Below are positions 27,984-38,064 of a stretch of DNA of 64,000 nucleotides, piece after piece (within the stretch, counting starts at the first letter, position 1; every line of letters starts with the position of its first letter). This stretch comes from Deltaproteobacteria bacterium. Lineage in GTDB: Bacteria; Myxococcota_A; UBA9160; UBA4427. The stretch covers positions 1-64,000 of the forward strand of contig JAFDDH010000001.1 in the NCBI GenBank assembly GCA_019310975.1, in the 5' to 3' direction. A program made the translations under genes and the position numbers. Below the pieces are notes generated by a model. That model had not been told where the DNA came from. It was given only the letters and a program-made list of their open reading frames with translations, and ran no database searches.

Positions 27984-29123
27984 ATGCGTTGTGCCGTGGC
28001 CATCGTCGGTGCCGCCGAGACCACAGAGCTCGGCAAGATTCCGGATCTGAGCCAGATCCAGCTACACGCGGACGCGGCGCTCAACACCCTGGCCGATGCG
28101 GGCCTGGGGCTTCGAGACATCGACGGCCTGGCGACCGCGGGCGAGAGCCCGACTGCGGTGGCCCACTATCTGGGGATCGTCCCGTCATGGGTCGACGGCA
28201 CGGCGGTGGGTGGCTGCTCGTTCATGCTTCACGTCCGTCATGCGGCGGCGGCGATCGAAGCCGGGCTCTGCACTACGGTGCTCATCACTCACGGTGAGAG
28301 TGGTCGGTCCCAGGTTGGCCGCGCCGGACACTCCATGTCGTCTGCCAGTCTCGTGGGTCAATTCGAGATGCCCTATGGGCCGATGGGCCCCCCGACGATG
28401 TTCACGCTTCCGGTGCTTCGATATATGAAGGAGTACGGCATTGGCGAAGCGGACCTGGCCAGGGTTGCCGTGATTCAACGCGAATGGGCCGCGATGAATC
28501 CACGCGCGTCGTATCGCGATCCGATCTCGATCGAGGATGTTCTCGAATCGCGCATGATCGCCTATCCCTTTCGGAAGCTGATGTGCTGCCTGGTGACCGA
28601 CGGGGGAGGTGCTCTGATTCTGACTTCTGCGGAGCGCGCAAAGGACCTTTCCACTTCGCCGGTCTATGTCGTTGGATCCGGCGAGGCGGTCGAGACCCCG
28701 ATGGTGAGCCAAATGGAAGACTTCACCTCGTCACGGGCGTTTCGGCTTGCCGGCCAGGCTGCGTTTGCGTCTTCGGGCATAGCGCACGCCGACGTGGATC
28801 ATTTGATGATCTACGACGCATTCGCCCATCTTCCGCTCTACGGTCTCGAGGATCTCGGCTTCGTGAAGAGGGGAGAGGCGGCCGCTTTCGTTCGCGATCG
28901 CAATACGGCACCCGGCGGCGCGTTGCCCCTCAACACCAATGGCGGTGGACTCTCCTATATGCACTCGGGCATGTACGGGATGTACGCGTTGCAGGAGAGC
29001 GTTCGCCAGCTGCGCGGTCGGGCAGCGGCTCAGGTAAAGGAAGCCAGCATCTCGCTCTGTCTCGGTGTGGGGGGCATGTTCGGTGCCTCCGGTGTGGTCA
29101 TCCTCTCGAACGAGATCTTGTGA
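27984..29123 (+). CDS. thiolase-family protein (acetyl-CoA acetyltransferase-like)
   Basis: VGAAETTELGKIP; NTNGGGLSYMHSGMYGMYALQE; follows DUF35 gene. Confidence 0.85.
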   Translation: MRCAVAIVGAAETTELGKIPDLSQIQLHADAALNTLADAGLGLRDIDGLATAGESPTAVAHYLGIVPSWVDGTAVGGCSFMLHVRHAAAAIEAGLCTTVLITHGESGRSQVGRAGHSMSSASLVGQFEMPYGPMGPPTMFTLPVLRYMKEYGIGEADLARVAVIQREWAAMNPRASYRDPISIEDVLESRMIAYPFRKLMCCLVTDGGGALILTSAERAKDLSTSPVYVVGSGEAVETPMVSQMEDFTSSRAFRLAGQAAFASSGIAHADVDHLMIYDAFAHLPLYGLEDLGFVKRGEAAAFVRDRNTAPGGALPLNTNGGGLSYMHSGMYGMYALQESVRQLRGRAAAQVKEASISLCLGVGGMFGASGVVILSNEIL

Positions 29124-29171
29124 GACCCTTCAGCCGGTAGACTGATGGGAAGAGTTCACGAGGAGTGAATC

Positions 29172-30032
29172 ATGGGCAAGCTCGAAGGCAAAGTTGCACT
29201 GGTGACGGGAGCCAGCCGGGGAATTGGCCAGGCGATCGCCGAGCTCTTCGCCGACGAGGGCGCGAACGTCGCTTGCACGGCGCGGACCCTCGAGGAGGGC
29301 TCGCATAAGCTGCTCGAGGGTTCCCTGGACAGAACCGTTTCGAAGATTCGCGAGCGCGGTGGTCGGGCGATCCCCGTGGTCTGCGATGTGTCGGAGTACG
29401 CGAATTGTGAAGCGGCTGTGTCGGAGGTCCGGGCAGCGTTGGGCCCGATCGATGTCCTCGTCAACAATGCTGCGCTCACTTACTTCATACCGATCCAGGA
29501 TTTCCCGATTGCGAAGTGGCATCGCAGCTTTGCGGTGAACCTACACGCTCCCTTCTATCTCGCGCAGCTCGTCCTCGGCGACATGCTCGAGGCCGAGAGT
29601 GGCGCCATCGTGAATATTTCGAGCGGCGCGGCGATTGGCCCCGGGCGCGGCCCCTATTCGGATCCCGTTCAGCGCGTGCGGGGTGGAACACTCTACGGCG
29701 CCGAAAAGGCCGCCCTCGAGCGCTTCACGCAGGGTCTCGCAGCGGAGGTCTACTCGAAGAATGTATCCGTCACCTGCGTGAGCCCGTCGCAGGTCGTCGC
29801 GACCCCGGGCACGCTGCACCATCGGCTGGTCAAGGATATGGACGATCCGCGCGCTGAGCCTGTCGAGTACATGGCCCGTTCGGTCCTGCTTCTCGCGACC
29901 GAGCCGGCCGCGAAGCTCAGCGGGCGAGTCACCTACAGCCAGGAGATCCTGGCCGAATACGGCGAGCTCGATGCGGCCGAGGCCAGGGGATTGGGGGGTG
30001 AGCGCGCGGGATCCGGATTCTCCAAGGTCTGA
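29172..30032 (+). CDS. short-chain dehydrogenase/reductase
   Basis: VTGASRGIGQAIA; NNAALTYF; YGAEKAALERF. Confidence 0.9.
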   Translation: MGKLEGKVALVTGASRGIGQAIAELFADEGANVACTARTLEEGSHKLLEGSLDRTVSKIRERGGRAIPVVCDVSEYANCEAAVSEVRAALGPIDVLVNNAALTYFIPIQDFPIAKWHRSFAVNLHAPFYLAQLVLGDMLEAESGAIVNISSGAAIGPGRGPYSDPVQRVRGGTLYGAEKAALERFTQGLAAEVYSKNVSVTCVSPSQVVATPGTLHHRLVKDMDDPRAEPVEYMARSVLLLATEPAAKLSGRVTYSQEILAEYGELDAAEARGLGGERAGSGFSKV

Positions 30033-30062
30033 GGTCTCACGGGGGAGTATCTCGCGCGCCGG

Positions 30063-30986
30063 CTAGATAAGCTCCGGCGTTGCTTCCTTGGCGGCGCGTT
30101 CATCGCACACCCGCTTCGCCTCCAGGAGACTGGGGATCACGCCATCGAGCTGATCCAGGGTCCAGAGCTCGTCGGACTTGAAAGTGCGAATCAGCGTGGG
30201 TTGCTGCATGATGGCGACGGTGCCCCGCGAGACATGAATGATCTCGCCATTGACTGCCTTCCCGGCGGGTGACGCGAGCCACGTGACCACCGGTGCAATC
30301 TGCTGAGGCCCCCGCGTGGGATCACTCGTATCGACCGCGAGCCCACGACCTTCGATCAGCGGGATCGTCATGCGCGTCGCAGCGCCGGGCGAGATCGTAT
30401 TCACGGTCGCCTCGTATTTCTCGAGCTCGAGGGAGACGACCCGGCTGAAGCCTGCAATCCCCGCCTTGGCGGCGCCGTAGTTCGCTTGACCAAAATTGCC
30501 GAAGAGGCCGGAGACAGACGAGAAGTTGATCACCCGACATCCAAGACGATTGGTCTCGCGGATGTACCTTGCAAACGGACGCGTGCAGCAGTAGTGACCC
30601 TTGAGGTGGACGTTCAGGACAGCGTCCCAATCTTCTTCCTCCATGTTGAAGAGCGTGCGATCTCGCAAGATGCCGGCATTGTTGACCAGGATGTCGAGAC
30701 CACCGAAGGCGTCGATGGCGGTCTGAAAGATGGCCTGGCCGCCGGAAACCGTGGCGACCGAGTCGTGGCTCGCAACCGCCTCGCCACCGGCCTTTCGGAT
30801 CTCTTCCACCACCTCATCTGCAACGGGCGATTGGCCGCTCCCGTCCGTCGCGCCGCCGAGATCGTTGACCACGACGCGTGCTCCCTGCTTCGCAAAGTAG
30901 AGGGCGATATCACGACCAATGCCGCGTCCCGACCCCGTGACAATGGCGATGCGTCGATCCAATACACCCATCGGTCGATCCTCCAA
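30063..30986 (-). CDS. short-chain dehydrogenase/reductase
   Basis: VTGSGRGIGRDIAL; LVNNAGILRDRTLFNM; YGAAKAGIAGFSR. Confidence 0.92.
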   Translation of the reverse strand: MEDRPMGVLDRRIAIVTGSGRGIGRDIALYFAKQGARVVVNDLGGATDGSGQSPVADEVVEEIRKAGGEAVASHDSVATVSGGQAIFQTAIDAFGGLDILVNNAGILRDRTLFNMEEEDWDAVLNVHLKGHYCCTRPFARYIRETNRLGCRVINFSSVSGLFGNFGQANYGAAKAGIAGFSRVVSLELEKYEATVNTISPGAATRMTIPLIEGRGLAVDTSDPTRGPQQIAPVVTWLASPAGKAVNGEIIHVSRGTVAIMQQPTLIRTFKSDELWTLDQLDGVIPSLLEAKRVCDERAAKEATPELI

Positions 30987-31068
30987 GCTCCTACGCCTTC
31001 CTGTGTGTTTCGATGATAGATCGGATCGCAGGGGCTGCTAGCAGCCTGGCTCATCTTGGGTCGGGCTC

Positions 31069-31848
31069 CTACGTGCACGATGGGTGCGGGCTCGTCGAAG
31101 ATTTCCGCGCCGTGACGACCTGCGCTCGGTGCCCCATCCCGCTCGGGTCTCCGGCATCGACGATCTCGGCCAGGGTGAAGCCGGCGGCGCGCAGTCGCTG
31201 GACGATATCTCGACCATAGTCGCGGAAGACCAGCACCTTGCCGCTGCCACGGATCAGATCGTCGTGATAGTTCGGTGGGTGGATGTGTCGCAGCCCGCCC
31301 TCCTCGACCAGGGCCCGCTCCAACGTCTCTTCCGAGTCGGAGAGAGGGACGGTGAAGATCAGCTGGCCACCCGGACGCAGCACCCGGTGCAGCTCCCGGA
31401 AGCCGCGCCGGTCATCGGGCACGTGCTCGAAGACCTCTGTGCTGGTACATAGATCGAAGGACTCGTCGTCGAAGGTGAGAGCCTGAAGGTCTTCGCAGCG
31501 GACGCCACCTCGCTCCTGGCCCGGCTGCACGTCATCGAAGAAGTCTGAGTAGACGAGCTCCCGGGCTTCTCGGCGTAGGAAGTCGAAGAGTGGTCCACGA
31601 GACGAGGCCTCGTAGACGCGGCTCTGCGAGAGATCCCCGAAGCGTTCGCGGACCACCGCTGCGATCCCCATCGCGATCGGTGAGGCCCCGCAGCGCACGC
31701 AGCGCGTGCCGAGTTGATCGCGTTGCAGCTTGAGGAAGAGCGTCGGACCGCAGAGCGGACAGCCGCCGACGCGAGCCCGCAGCTCCCGCCAGTCGAGGCT
31801 GTCCACCACGAATCGCAGCTTCTGTCCCAGCCTCAGATCCGAGGCCAT
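31069..31848 (-). CDS. class I SAM-dependent methyltransferase with N-terminal zinc-ribbon-like segment
   Basis: CPLCGPTLFLKLQRDQLGTRCVRCG; LTFDDESFDLCTSTEVFEHVPDDRRGFRELHRVLRPGGQLIFTVPL. Confidence 0.8.
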   Translation of the reverse strand: MASDLRLGQKLRFVVDSLDWRELRARVGGCPLCGPTLFLKLQRDQLGTRCVRCGASPIAMGIAAVVRERFGDLSQSRVYEASSRGPLFDFLRREARELVYSDFFDDVQPGQERGGVRCEDLQALTFDDESFDLCTSTEVFEHVPDDRRGFRELHRVLRPGGQLIFTVPLSDSEETLERALVEEGGLRHIHPPNYHDDLIRGSGKVLVFRDYGRDIVQRLRAAGFTLAEIVDAGDPSGMGHRAQVVTARKSSTSPHPSCT

Positions 31849-31934
31849 CGGCACCTCCCGCGGGTTTCTGCGCGCTGATCTTCTTGATGTCGAGACACGG
31901 ATCGCCGCGCTCGACGCTCGCAACGGACGTGCGG

Positions 31935-33986
31935 CTATTGCACGTAGCCCAGCGCCCGCAGTCGCTCGATCTCCTCGACCGTGGCCTCGCGCCCGGGTGC
32001 CCCATCCTGGACCTGCGATTGCGTGAGCGGCGGCAGGAAGTGCACGAGATCCGAGACGGCTTCGGGGGCCGCCGACGCCTGGTCGTGGCGTTCTTCGGAG
32101 TCCTCGCGCAGGTGGTAGAGCTCGGTCACGCCCGAGCGGTCGATCAGCTTCGCGTGGCCCAGAACGACGGCGCGTGAGGGCGTGCGCTCGGCCATCGTCA
32201 AGCGCACGTCGCCGTAGAGTTCGATCTGCACTGGAGCCAGGTCGATCTCTGCGCGCAGATCGCGGCCGCGCCCGAGCGGCGCTGCGCCGGCGAGTGCGCT
32301 CAGCGTGGCTGTCACGTCGATCAGGCTGACCGCTGCGTCGTGGCGGGTGACGTACGCGCCCAGTGGCGGGTGGATCAAGAGCGGGATCCGGACCTCTTCG
32401 TTGAACACATTGGTTCCGTGACCCTCGGTACCGTGCTCGCCGAAGGACTCGCCGTGGTCGGCCGTGATCACGAGCCAGATGCGATCGAGAATGCCTCGCT
32501 CCTCGAGCTGCTCGAGCAACTCAGCCAGCGCCGCGTCGAGCGCAAGGATTTCCTCGTCGTAACGGTCCGTCTGCCTGCTGCGCCCTCGCTCCGGATCGGA
32601 GAACCTGCCGCGGTAGGGCGGGCGAGCGGCGAAGGGCCAATGGGCTTCCATGTAGTTGCCGAGCAGGAAGCACTGCATGTTTTCGCAGCTCTCCAGGTAG
32701 CGGATGATCTCGTGATTGACTGCCGACGCCGGTGGATAGGCCTTGATCAGGTGCGCGAACGCCCAGGGAGCGAAGCGGGCGCGCAGCGCCTCTCCGAGCA
32801 GCGAGAGCTTGCCTGGCGAGCGCGGCACGACGACCTGATCGAAGCCGCGGTCCATGCCATTGAAGTAGGTGATCTGGGCGTTGGCCAGGATCGCCGCGGT
32901 CGCGTAGCCGCGCTCGCGCAGAACCTCGGCCAGGGTTGTCCTGGCAATCAGGCCGTCGTCGGGGGAGAGGGTGTGCCGCAGGTCCAGCAGGCGACCGGCG
33001 TGTGCACCGTGCGACGAGGGCAGCTCGCCAGTGAAGAGCGAGGCATGCGCCGGCAGCGTCCATGAGCTGGGAGAGATCGCAAGCGGGAAGACGACCGCCC
33101 GCTGGTGATCCTCGACGAAGCGCCGCAGATTTGGCGTGGTGTCGCGCTCGTAGCCGTATAGAGAGAGGCGGTCGGCGCGCACCGTATCGAGGACCAGGAC
33201 GACGATCGAGGGCGGCGCTTCGCCCGCAGTCGCGAGCCCGGAGGAGGCCTGGGTTGCCGGGGCGACGCGCTGATCCGTGGAGGCACCGGTCAGGGCCAGT
33301 GGCACGAGGGCGACCATTGCCGCCAGCAATAGTGCGGAGATCAGTGACTCCGAAGGCAGGCGCGGAGTCGTGGCTCGCAGCCGCGTGTAGAGCGAGTGGC
33401 CAGCGAGAATCCCGCCGAGAGCGGCGATCAGCATCAGGCTGTACGGCCATTTCGTTGGCCGCGCGAATCCCAGAAAGCCGGAGAGCCGCGGCAGGATCAC
33501 GGCCGAAAAGGAGAACGCCAGGCCAACGGCGAGCCCCGCGCTGACCGGGCGGGTCCGCTGCCGGTCGCGCAGCTCGAGTGCCAGCAGGCTGGCCCCGGCC
33601 ACGAGCGCGGCGAACCACAGGCTCCGCGGTGCAAACATGAAGATATCCAGGGGGATCGCGCAGCCCACCCAGGCCGCCAACGCCAGCTCGACACGTCGCG
33701 GACCCCAACCGAAGACCAGGCCGATGACGAGGGCGCAAAGAGCGGTGAGCCCGAGGCAGAAGAGGACATAGTCCAGGGGCGGGCTCCAACCCCGCGCGAC
33801 GGATACCCCTGCGTCGAACGCGAAGGCGGCGGCGGCGGCCACCGCGACGGCGACGATCGCGTCGCGCAGGCCCGGACGCCGAGATTCGCTCGCATCTCCC
33901 AAATCGGTCTTTCCTTCTGGTCGAGCTGGTCGAGCTGGTCGAGCTGCGTGCTCCGCGTAGCCGCGAGCGCGAATCTCGCTGTGCAA
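31935..33986 (-). CDS. membrane-anchored sulfatase/alkaline-phosphatase superfamily protein
   Basis: N-terminal TM segments; VLVLDTVRADRLSLYGYERDTTPNL; SSWTLPAHASLFTGELPSSHGAH; ITADHGESFGEHG. Start uncertain. Confidence 0.88.
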   Translation of the reverse strand: MHSEIRARGYAEHAARPARPARPEGKTDLGDASESRRPGLRDAIVAVAVAAAAAFAFDAGVSVARGWSPPLDYVLFCLGLTALCALVIGLVFGWGPRRVELALAAWVGCAIPLDIFMFAPRSLWFAALVAGASLLALELRDRQRTRPVSAGLAVGLAFSFSAVILPRLSGFLGFARPTKWPYSLMLIAALGGILAGHSLYTRLRATTPRLPSESLISALLLAAMVALVPLALTGASTDQRVAPATQASSGLATAGEAPPSIVVLVLDTVRADRLSLYGYERDTTPNLRRFVEDHQRAVVFPLAISPSSWTLPAHASLFTGELPSSHGAHAGRLLDLRHTLSPDDGLIARTTLAEVLRERGYATAAILANAQITYFNGMDRGFDQVVVPRSPGKLSLLGEALRARFAPWAFAHLIKAYPPASAVNHEIIRYLESCENMQCFLLGNYMEAHWPFAARPPYRGRFSDPERGRSRQTDRYDEEILALDAALAELLEQLEERGILDRIWLVITADHGESFGEHGTEGHGTNVFNEEVRIPLLIHPPLGAYVTRHDAAVSLIDVTATLSALAGAAPLGRGRDLRAEIDLAPVQIELYGDVRLTMAERTPSRAVVLGHAKLIDRSGVTELYHLREDSEERHDQASAAPEAVSDLVHFLPPLTQSQVQDGAPGREATVEEIERLRALGYVQ

Positions 33987-34015
33987 CGATCTGGGCCGAA
34001 GAGCTGAGCCGAAGA

Positions 34016-35812
34016 CTACTGTACAGTCCGGCGCCGACTGCCGTCTAGGTCGATCTGAGCCGCGCCGGACGCATTGTCATGTGAGGGTTCAGGGGTCCAC
34101 GGCGACGACGATTCCGCGGGCGCCCGGCGATACATCGTCTCGCCGCCGATGATCGTCTCGACGACTTCGATCGCATCGATCCGTGTGGGATCCTCGAGGG
34201 GCGAGCGCGACAGGATCACGAGATCGGCGAGCTTCCCGATCTCGATCGATCCCTTCACGCTCTCTTCGAAGTGCTGCCAGGCCGCGTCGATGGTGACCGC
34301 ACGGAGCGCCTGCATCGGCGTGATCCGTTCGTCGGGCCCGAGGGTAAAGCCACTTCGGGTCCTGCGATTCGTCGCCGCCCACACCAGGCGCAGCGGCTCG
34401 ATCGGAACGACGGGTGAATCCGCATGGATCGTGAATCGCAGCCCTCTTTCCAGCGCGGAGGCCGCAGGGCTGATGCGTGCTGCGCGCTCCGGCCCCATGA
34501 AGACGTTGCGGTGACGGTCGCCCCAATAGAAAGTGTGCAGACTGAAGAAGCTCGGCACGATGGCCAGCTCCGCCATGCGATCCAGCTGGTCCGGTCGGGT
34601 CATCTGAGCGTGGATGATGATATGCCGGCTGTCGCGACGCGGATGATCTCGCTGTGCCCGCTCGTAGGCAGCGAGAATATCGTCGATGGAGGCGTCGCCG
34701 TTGCCGTGGACGGCGAGTTGAAGCCCGGCCGCATGCAGGCGTCCGACCTGCTCGATCAGATCGGCCCGGGCGATGCGTGGATAGCCGCGATAGCTCGGGT
34801 CATCGCCCGGGGGCACGAAATAGGGCTCGCTCAGATAGCCCGTATATCCCTGGATCGATCCGTCGGCGATCAGCTTGACCGCGCCGATGCGGATCCGCAG
34901 CAGGTCCCAGGTCGGTGCATCGATCTCCCCGGCCGCGATCGCGTCGGCCGCCTCGGGGACAGGCCAGACGATCAGCCGAAGCGGGATGAGTCCGAGCCAC
35001 GCCGCCCAGTCGAAGAACTGGATCAGACCGGCTGTCGTCGCGCCGCTCTGCGCGGTGGTCACGCCGTTCTTCAGGTAGAGATCGCCGGCTCGGTCCAGAA
35101 TGCGCAGGCCGTCCAGACCAGAGGGTTGCAGCTGGTTCTGGAGCGGCTCCATGGCCATCTCTTCCAGGACGCCATTGGGCTCGCGACTCCCGGACTCGCG
35201 ACGGATCAGTCCTCCCTCGGGATCCGGTGTCGACGCGTCGATCGCGCTGGCGGCGAGCCCGGCGCTGTTCAGGACGCCCAGATGACCCGAGACATGCAGG
35301 ATCCCGATCGGATGCTCGGTCGAAGCGCGGTCCAGATCGCGGCGCGTTGGATGACGCTTGTCGGCGAGCAGCGTGTCGTCGTAGCCGATGCCGACGATCC
35401 ATTCCGCTTTCGGCGTGGACTCGGCGCGCTCCGCGAGCTTGGCCACGAGTCCATCGATATCCTCGACACCGCTGATCGGCGGACTGTTGAGATCGACGAA
35501 GACCGCGGTGAGGCCGGCGCCCGGGAAGTGGCCGTGCGCATCGATGAAGCCCGGAAGCAGGGCCCGACCCTCGAGATCGACGACCTCGGGATGCGCGACA
35601 TCCGCCCAGGCCTGGACCTCGGCTCGTGTCCCGACGGCGGCGATCCGACCGTTCTCCACGCCGACCGCTTCGGCGATGCGATTGCCGGCATCCATCGTGA
35701 GGATCGGTCCGCCGTGGTAGAGCTTGGCGCCCGGCCGAGGATTGCTCCGCGCCACGAAGAAGACGACGAGCAGAGCCACGATGGCAAAGAGGATGATTCG
35801 ACGGCCGCGCAC
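34016..35812 (-). CDS. YtcJ-like metal-dependent amidohydrolase
   Basis: LLPGFIDAHGHFPGAG; IIHAQMTRPDQLDRM; HADSPVVPIEPLRLVWAATNR; N-terminal TM anchor. Confidence 0.88.
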   Translation of the reverse strand: MRGRRIILFAIVALLVVFFVARSNPRPGAKLYHGGPILTMDAGNRIAEAVGVENGRIAAVGTRAEVQAWADVAHPEVVDLEGRALLPGFIDAHGHFPGAGLTAVFVDLNSPPISGVEDIDGLVAKLAERAESTPKAEWIVGIGYDDTLLADKRHPTRRDLDRASTEHPIGILHVSGHLGVLNSAGLAASAIDASTPDPEGGLIRRESGSREPNGVLEEMAMEPLQNQLQPSGLDGLRILDRAGDLYLKNGVTTAQSGATTAGLIQFFDWAAWLGLIPLRLIVWPVPEAADAIAAGEIDAPTWDLLRIRIGAVKLIADGSIQGYTGYLSEPYFVPPGDDPSYRGYPRIARADLIEQVGRLHAAGLQLAVHGNGDASIDDILAAYERAQRDHPRRDSRHIIIHAQMTRPDQLDRMAELAIVPSFFSLHTFYWGDRHRNVFMGPERAARISPAASALERGLRFTIHADSPVVPIEPLRLVWAATNRRTRSGFTLGPDERITPMQALRAVTIDAAWQHFEESVKGSIEIGKLADLVILSRSPLEDPTRIDAIEVVETIIGGETMYRRAPAESSSPWTPEPSHDNASGAAQIDLDGSRRRTVQ

Positions 35813-35985
35813 GCGGCAAGCGTAGCCCGACGGAGCCCATCAACGAGGCCGGAACGTGGCCAATCAGGCGAGGGCGAACGTTCATGCAGGGCCCCCTGCA
35901 TTGCGACCCGACTCGTTGCGGACGATCAGCGCACCCCGCCCGGCCTGCGGACGACCGGCATGCGTCCATTCGGTACCCTCACGCC

Positions 35986-37152
35986 ATGGTGCAGCAGGGC
36001 GGGCCCGAGGCCCCGATCTATCTCGACCACCACGCCACCACACCCGTGGATCCCCGTGTCCTCGAGGCGATGCTCCCCTATCTGAGAGAGGATTTCGGCA
36101 ATGCCGCCAGCAGCGCGCACGTCTACGGCTGGCGCGCCGAGGCCGCCGTCGAGGACGCGCGCGAGCGCATCGCCGCCGCCATCGGTGCGGAGCCGCGCGA
36201 GGTGGTCTGGACCAGCGGAGCCACCGAGAGCAACAATCTGGCGATCCTGGGTGCCGCGGAGGCATCGCGCCGCCGTCGCCGCGTCGTCACGGTGACCAGC
36301 GAGCATCCCGCCGTGCTCGACCCCTGCCGCTACCTCGCTCGCCAGGGTAGCGACTTGATCGAGTTGGCGGTGGACGGCCGCGGTTTGCTCGACCCCGCGG
36401 CCGTCGAGGCGGCGCTGAGCGAGGATACCCTGCTCGTCTCGGTGATGGCGGCCAACAATGAGATCGGCGTCCTGCAGCCGATCGATGAGATCGGCCGGCT
36501 CTGCCGCGCGCGTGGGGTGCTCTTTCATACGGATGCCGCGCAGGCGGTCGGCAGGATTCCCATCGACGTCGATGCAGCCTGCATCGACCTGCTCTCCATC
36601 TCGGGCCACAAGATCTATGGACCCAAAGGCGTGGGCGCGCTCTTCGTTCGCTCGCGCCGGCCGCGCGCGCGCATTGCGCCGCGCCAGCATGGCGGTGGGC
36701 ACGAGCGCGGCCTGCGTTCGGGCACGCTGCCCGTGCCCCTCATCGTGGGCATGGCGCGTGCGCTCGAGCTCTGCCTTGCTGAGCGCGAGGCCGAGGCAGC
36801 GCGCCTGCTGGCGCTGCGCGATCGGCTCTGGCAGCGGCTCGAGGCGGAGCTGCCCGGCCTGCGCATCAATGGCGATACCCGGCGCCGCCTGCCCGGCAAC
36901 CTCAACGTCGCCTTCGAGGATGTGGACGGCGAGCGGCTCCTGCTGGCACTCTCGGGTGTAGCGGTCTCGTCGGGCTCGGCCTGCGCGTCCGCCAGGCCCG
37001 AGCCGAGCCACGTACTCGCCGCCATCGGTCTGCCCGAGAAGCTGGCCCGCGCCTCGCTGCGCTTCGGCCTGGGTCGTGGCACGACGGAGGATGAGATCGA
37101 CCGTGCGGCGGCGCGCGTCATCGACGAGGTGCGCAAGGAGCGCGGCATCTGA
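35986..37152 (+). CDS. cysteine desulfurase (NifS/IscS family)
   Basis: YLDHHATTPVDPRVLEAM; SGATESNNLAILG; SGHKIYGPKGVGALFV; SSGSACASARPEPSHVL. Confidence 0.94.
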   Translation: MVQQGGPEAPIYLDHHATTPVDPRVLEAMLPYLREDFGNAASSAHVYGWRAEAAVEDARERIAAAIGAEPREVVWTSGATESNNLAILGAAEASRRRRRVVTVTSEHPAVLDPCRYLARQGSDLIELAVDGRGLLDPAAVEAALSEDTLLVSVMAANNEIGVLQPIDEIGRLCRARGVLFHTDAAQAVGRIPIDVDAACIDLLSISGHKIYGPKGVGALFVRSRRPRARIAPRQHGGGHERGLRSGTLPVPLIVGMARALELCLAEREAEAARLLALRDRLWQRLEAELPGLRINGDTRRRLPGNLNVAFEDVDGERLLLALSGVAVSSGSACASARPEPSHVLAAIGLPEKLARASLRFGLGRGTTEDEIDRAAARVIDEVRKERGI

Positions 37153-37403
37153 GTCGGCAGATCTCTTGCCCCCAGGGTGATCCCGCGTCGGTCGGGCGCC
37201 CGGGTCCCCATCCGGCTACTCTCCGGCCCGCGCACACCGCGGTCGGCGGGCCTCGTCGACGCGCTCAGCGCGCCTCTCGGATCCAGACCGATTCAGGCGT
37301 ATGGCTCTGGAGAATGGCGTGCGGTGAGCCAGCGCGGGCGCCTACTCGCGGCGCCCCGAGCCCATCCCCTGCATATCATGATTACGAGAGAGGAAACAGG
37401 AAC

Positions 37404-38015
37404 TTGCCCGATCCCAAATCCAAGAACCTCACCTGGCACGAGGGTCAGGTCGGCCGCACCGAGCGCGAGCAGCAGCTCGGCCAGCGCGGCTGCTCGATCT
37501 GGCTCACCGGGCTCTCGGGCTCCGGAAAGTCCACCCTTGCAGTGGCCGCCGAAAAGGCGCTCCACGACCGCGGCCGGCTCACCTACATCCTGGACGGCGA
37601 CAACATCCGACAGGGGCTGAACAGCAACCTGGGGTTCTCGCCCCAGGATCGCACGGAGAACATCCGGCGCATTGGCGAGGTCGGCAAGCTCTTCACGGAC
37701 TCCGGCGTCATCGTCTTCTCTTCGTTCATTTCTCCCTACCGGGCCGATCGCGACCAGGTCCGGGCGATCATGGCCGACGGGGACTTCATCGAGGCGTACG
37801 TGGCCGCCTCGCTCGAGACCTGCGAGGGCCGCGATGTGAAGGGCCTCTACGCCAAGGCTCGTGCTGGGGAGATCCCCGAGTTCACCGGAATCTCGGCCCC
37901 CTATGAGGAGCCCGAGCAGCCCGAGCTGGTGATCGACACCGACGGCCAGAGCGTGGACGAGAGCGTGGCCGTCCTGATCGAGTATCTCGAGAAGAACGGC
38001 TATCTGTCTGCCTGA
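37404..38015 (+). CDS. cysC: adenylylsulfate kinase
   Basis: IWLTGLSGSGKSTLAVAAEKALHDRG; YILDGDNIRQGLNSNLGFSPQDRTENIRRIGEV. TTG start at 37404. Confidence 0.95.
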   Translation: MPDPKSKNLTWHEGQVGRTEREQQLGQRGCSIWLTGLSGSGKSTLAVAAEKALHDRGRLTYILDGDNIRQGLNSNLGFSPQDRTENIRRIGEVGKLFTDSGVIVFSSFISPYRADRDQVRAIMADGDFIEAYVAASLETCEGRDVKGLYAKARAGEIPEFTGISAPYEEPEQPELVIDTDGQSVDESVAVLIEYLEKNGYLSA

Positions 38016-38064
38016 GGGGCACTCGGCTCGCAAGCGAAGCCGTCCCCGGGCCGATGGGAGGAGA

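Noticed and set aside
33919-33945. ggtcgagct x3 repeat
   Set aside because: Short slippage repeat within or near the uncertain N-terminus of the sulfatase-fold gene; no functional support.
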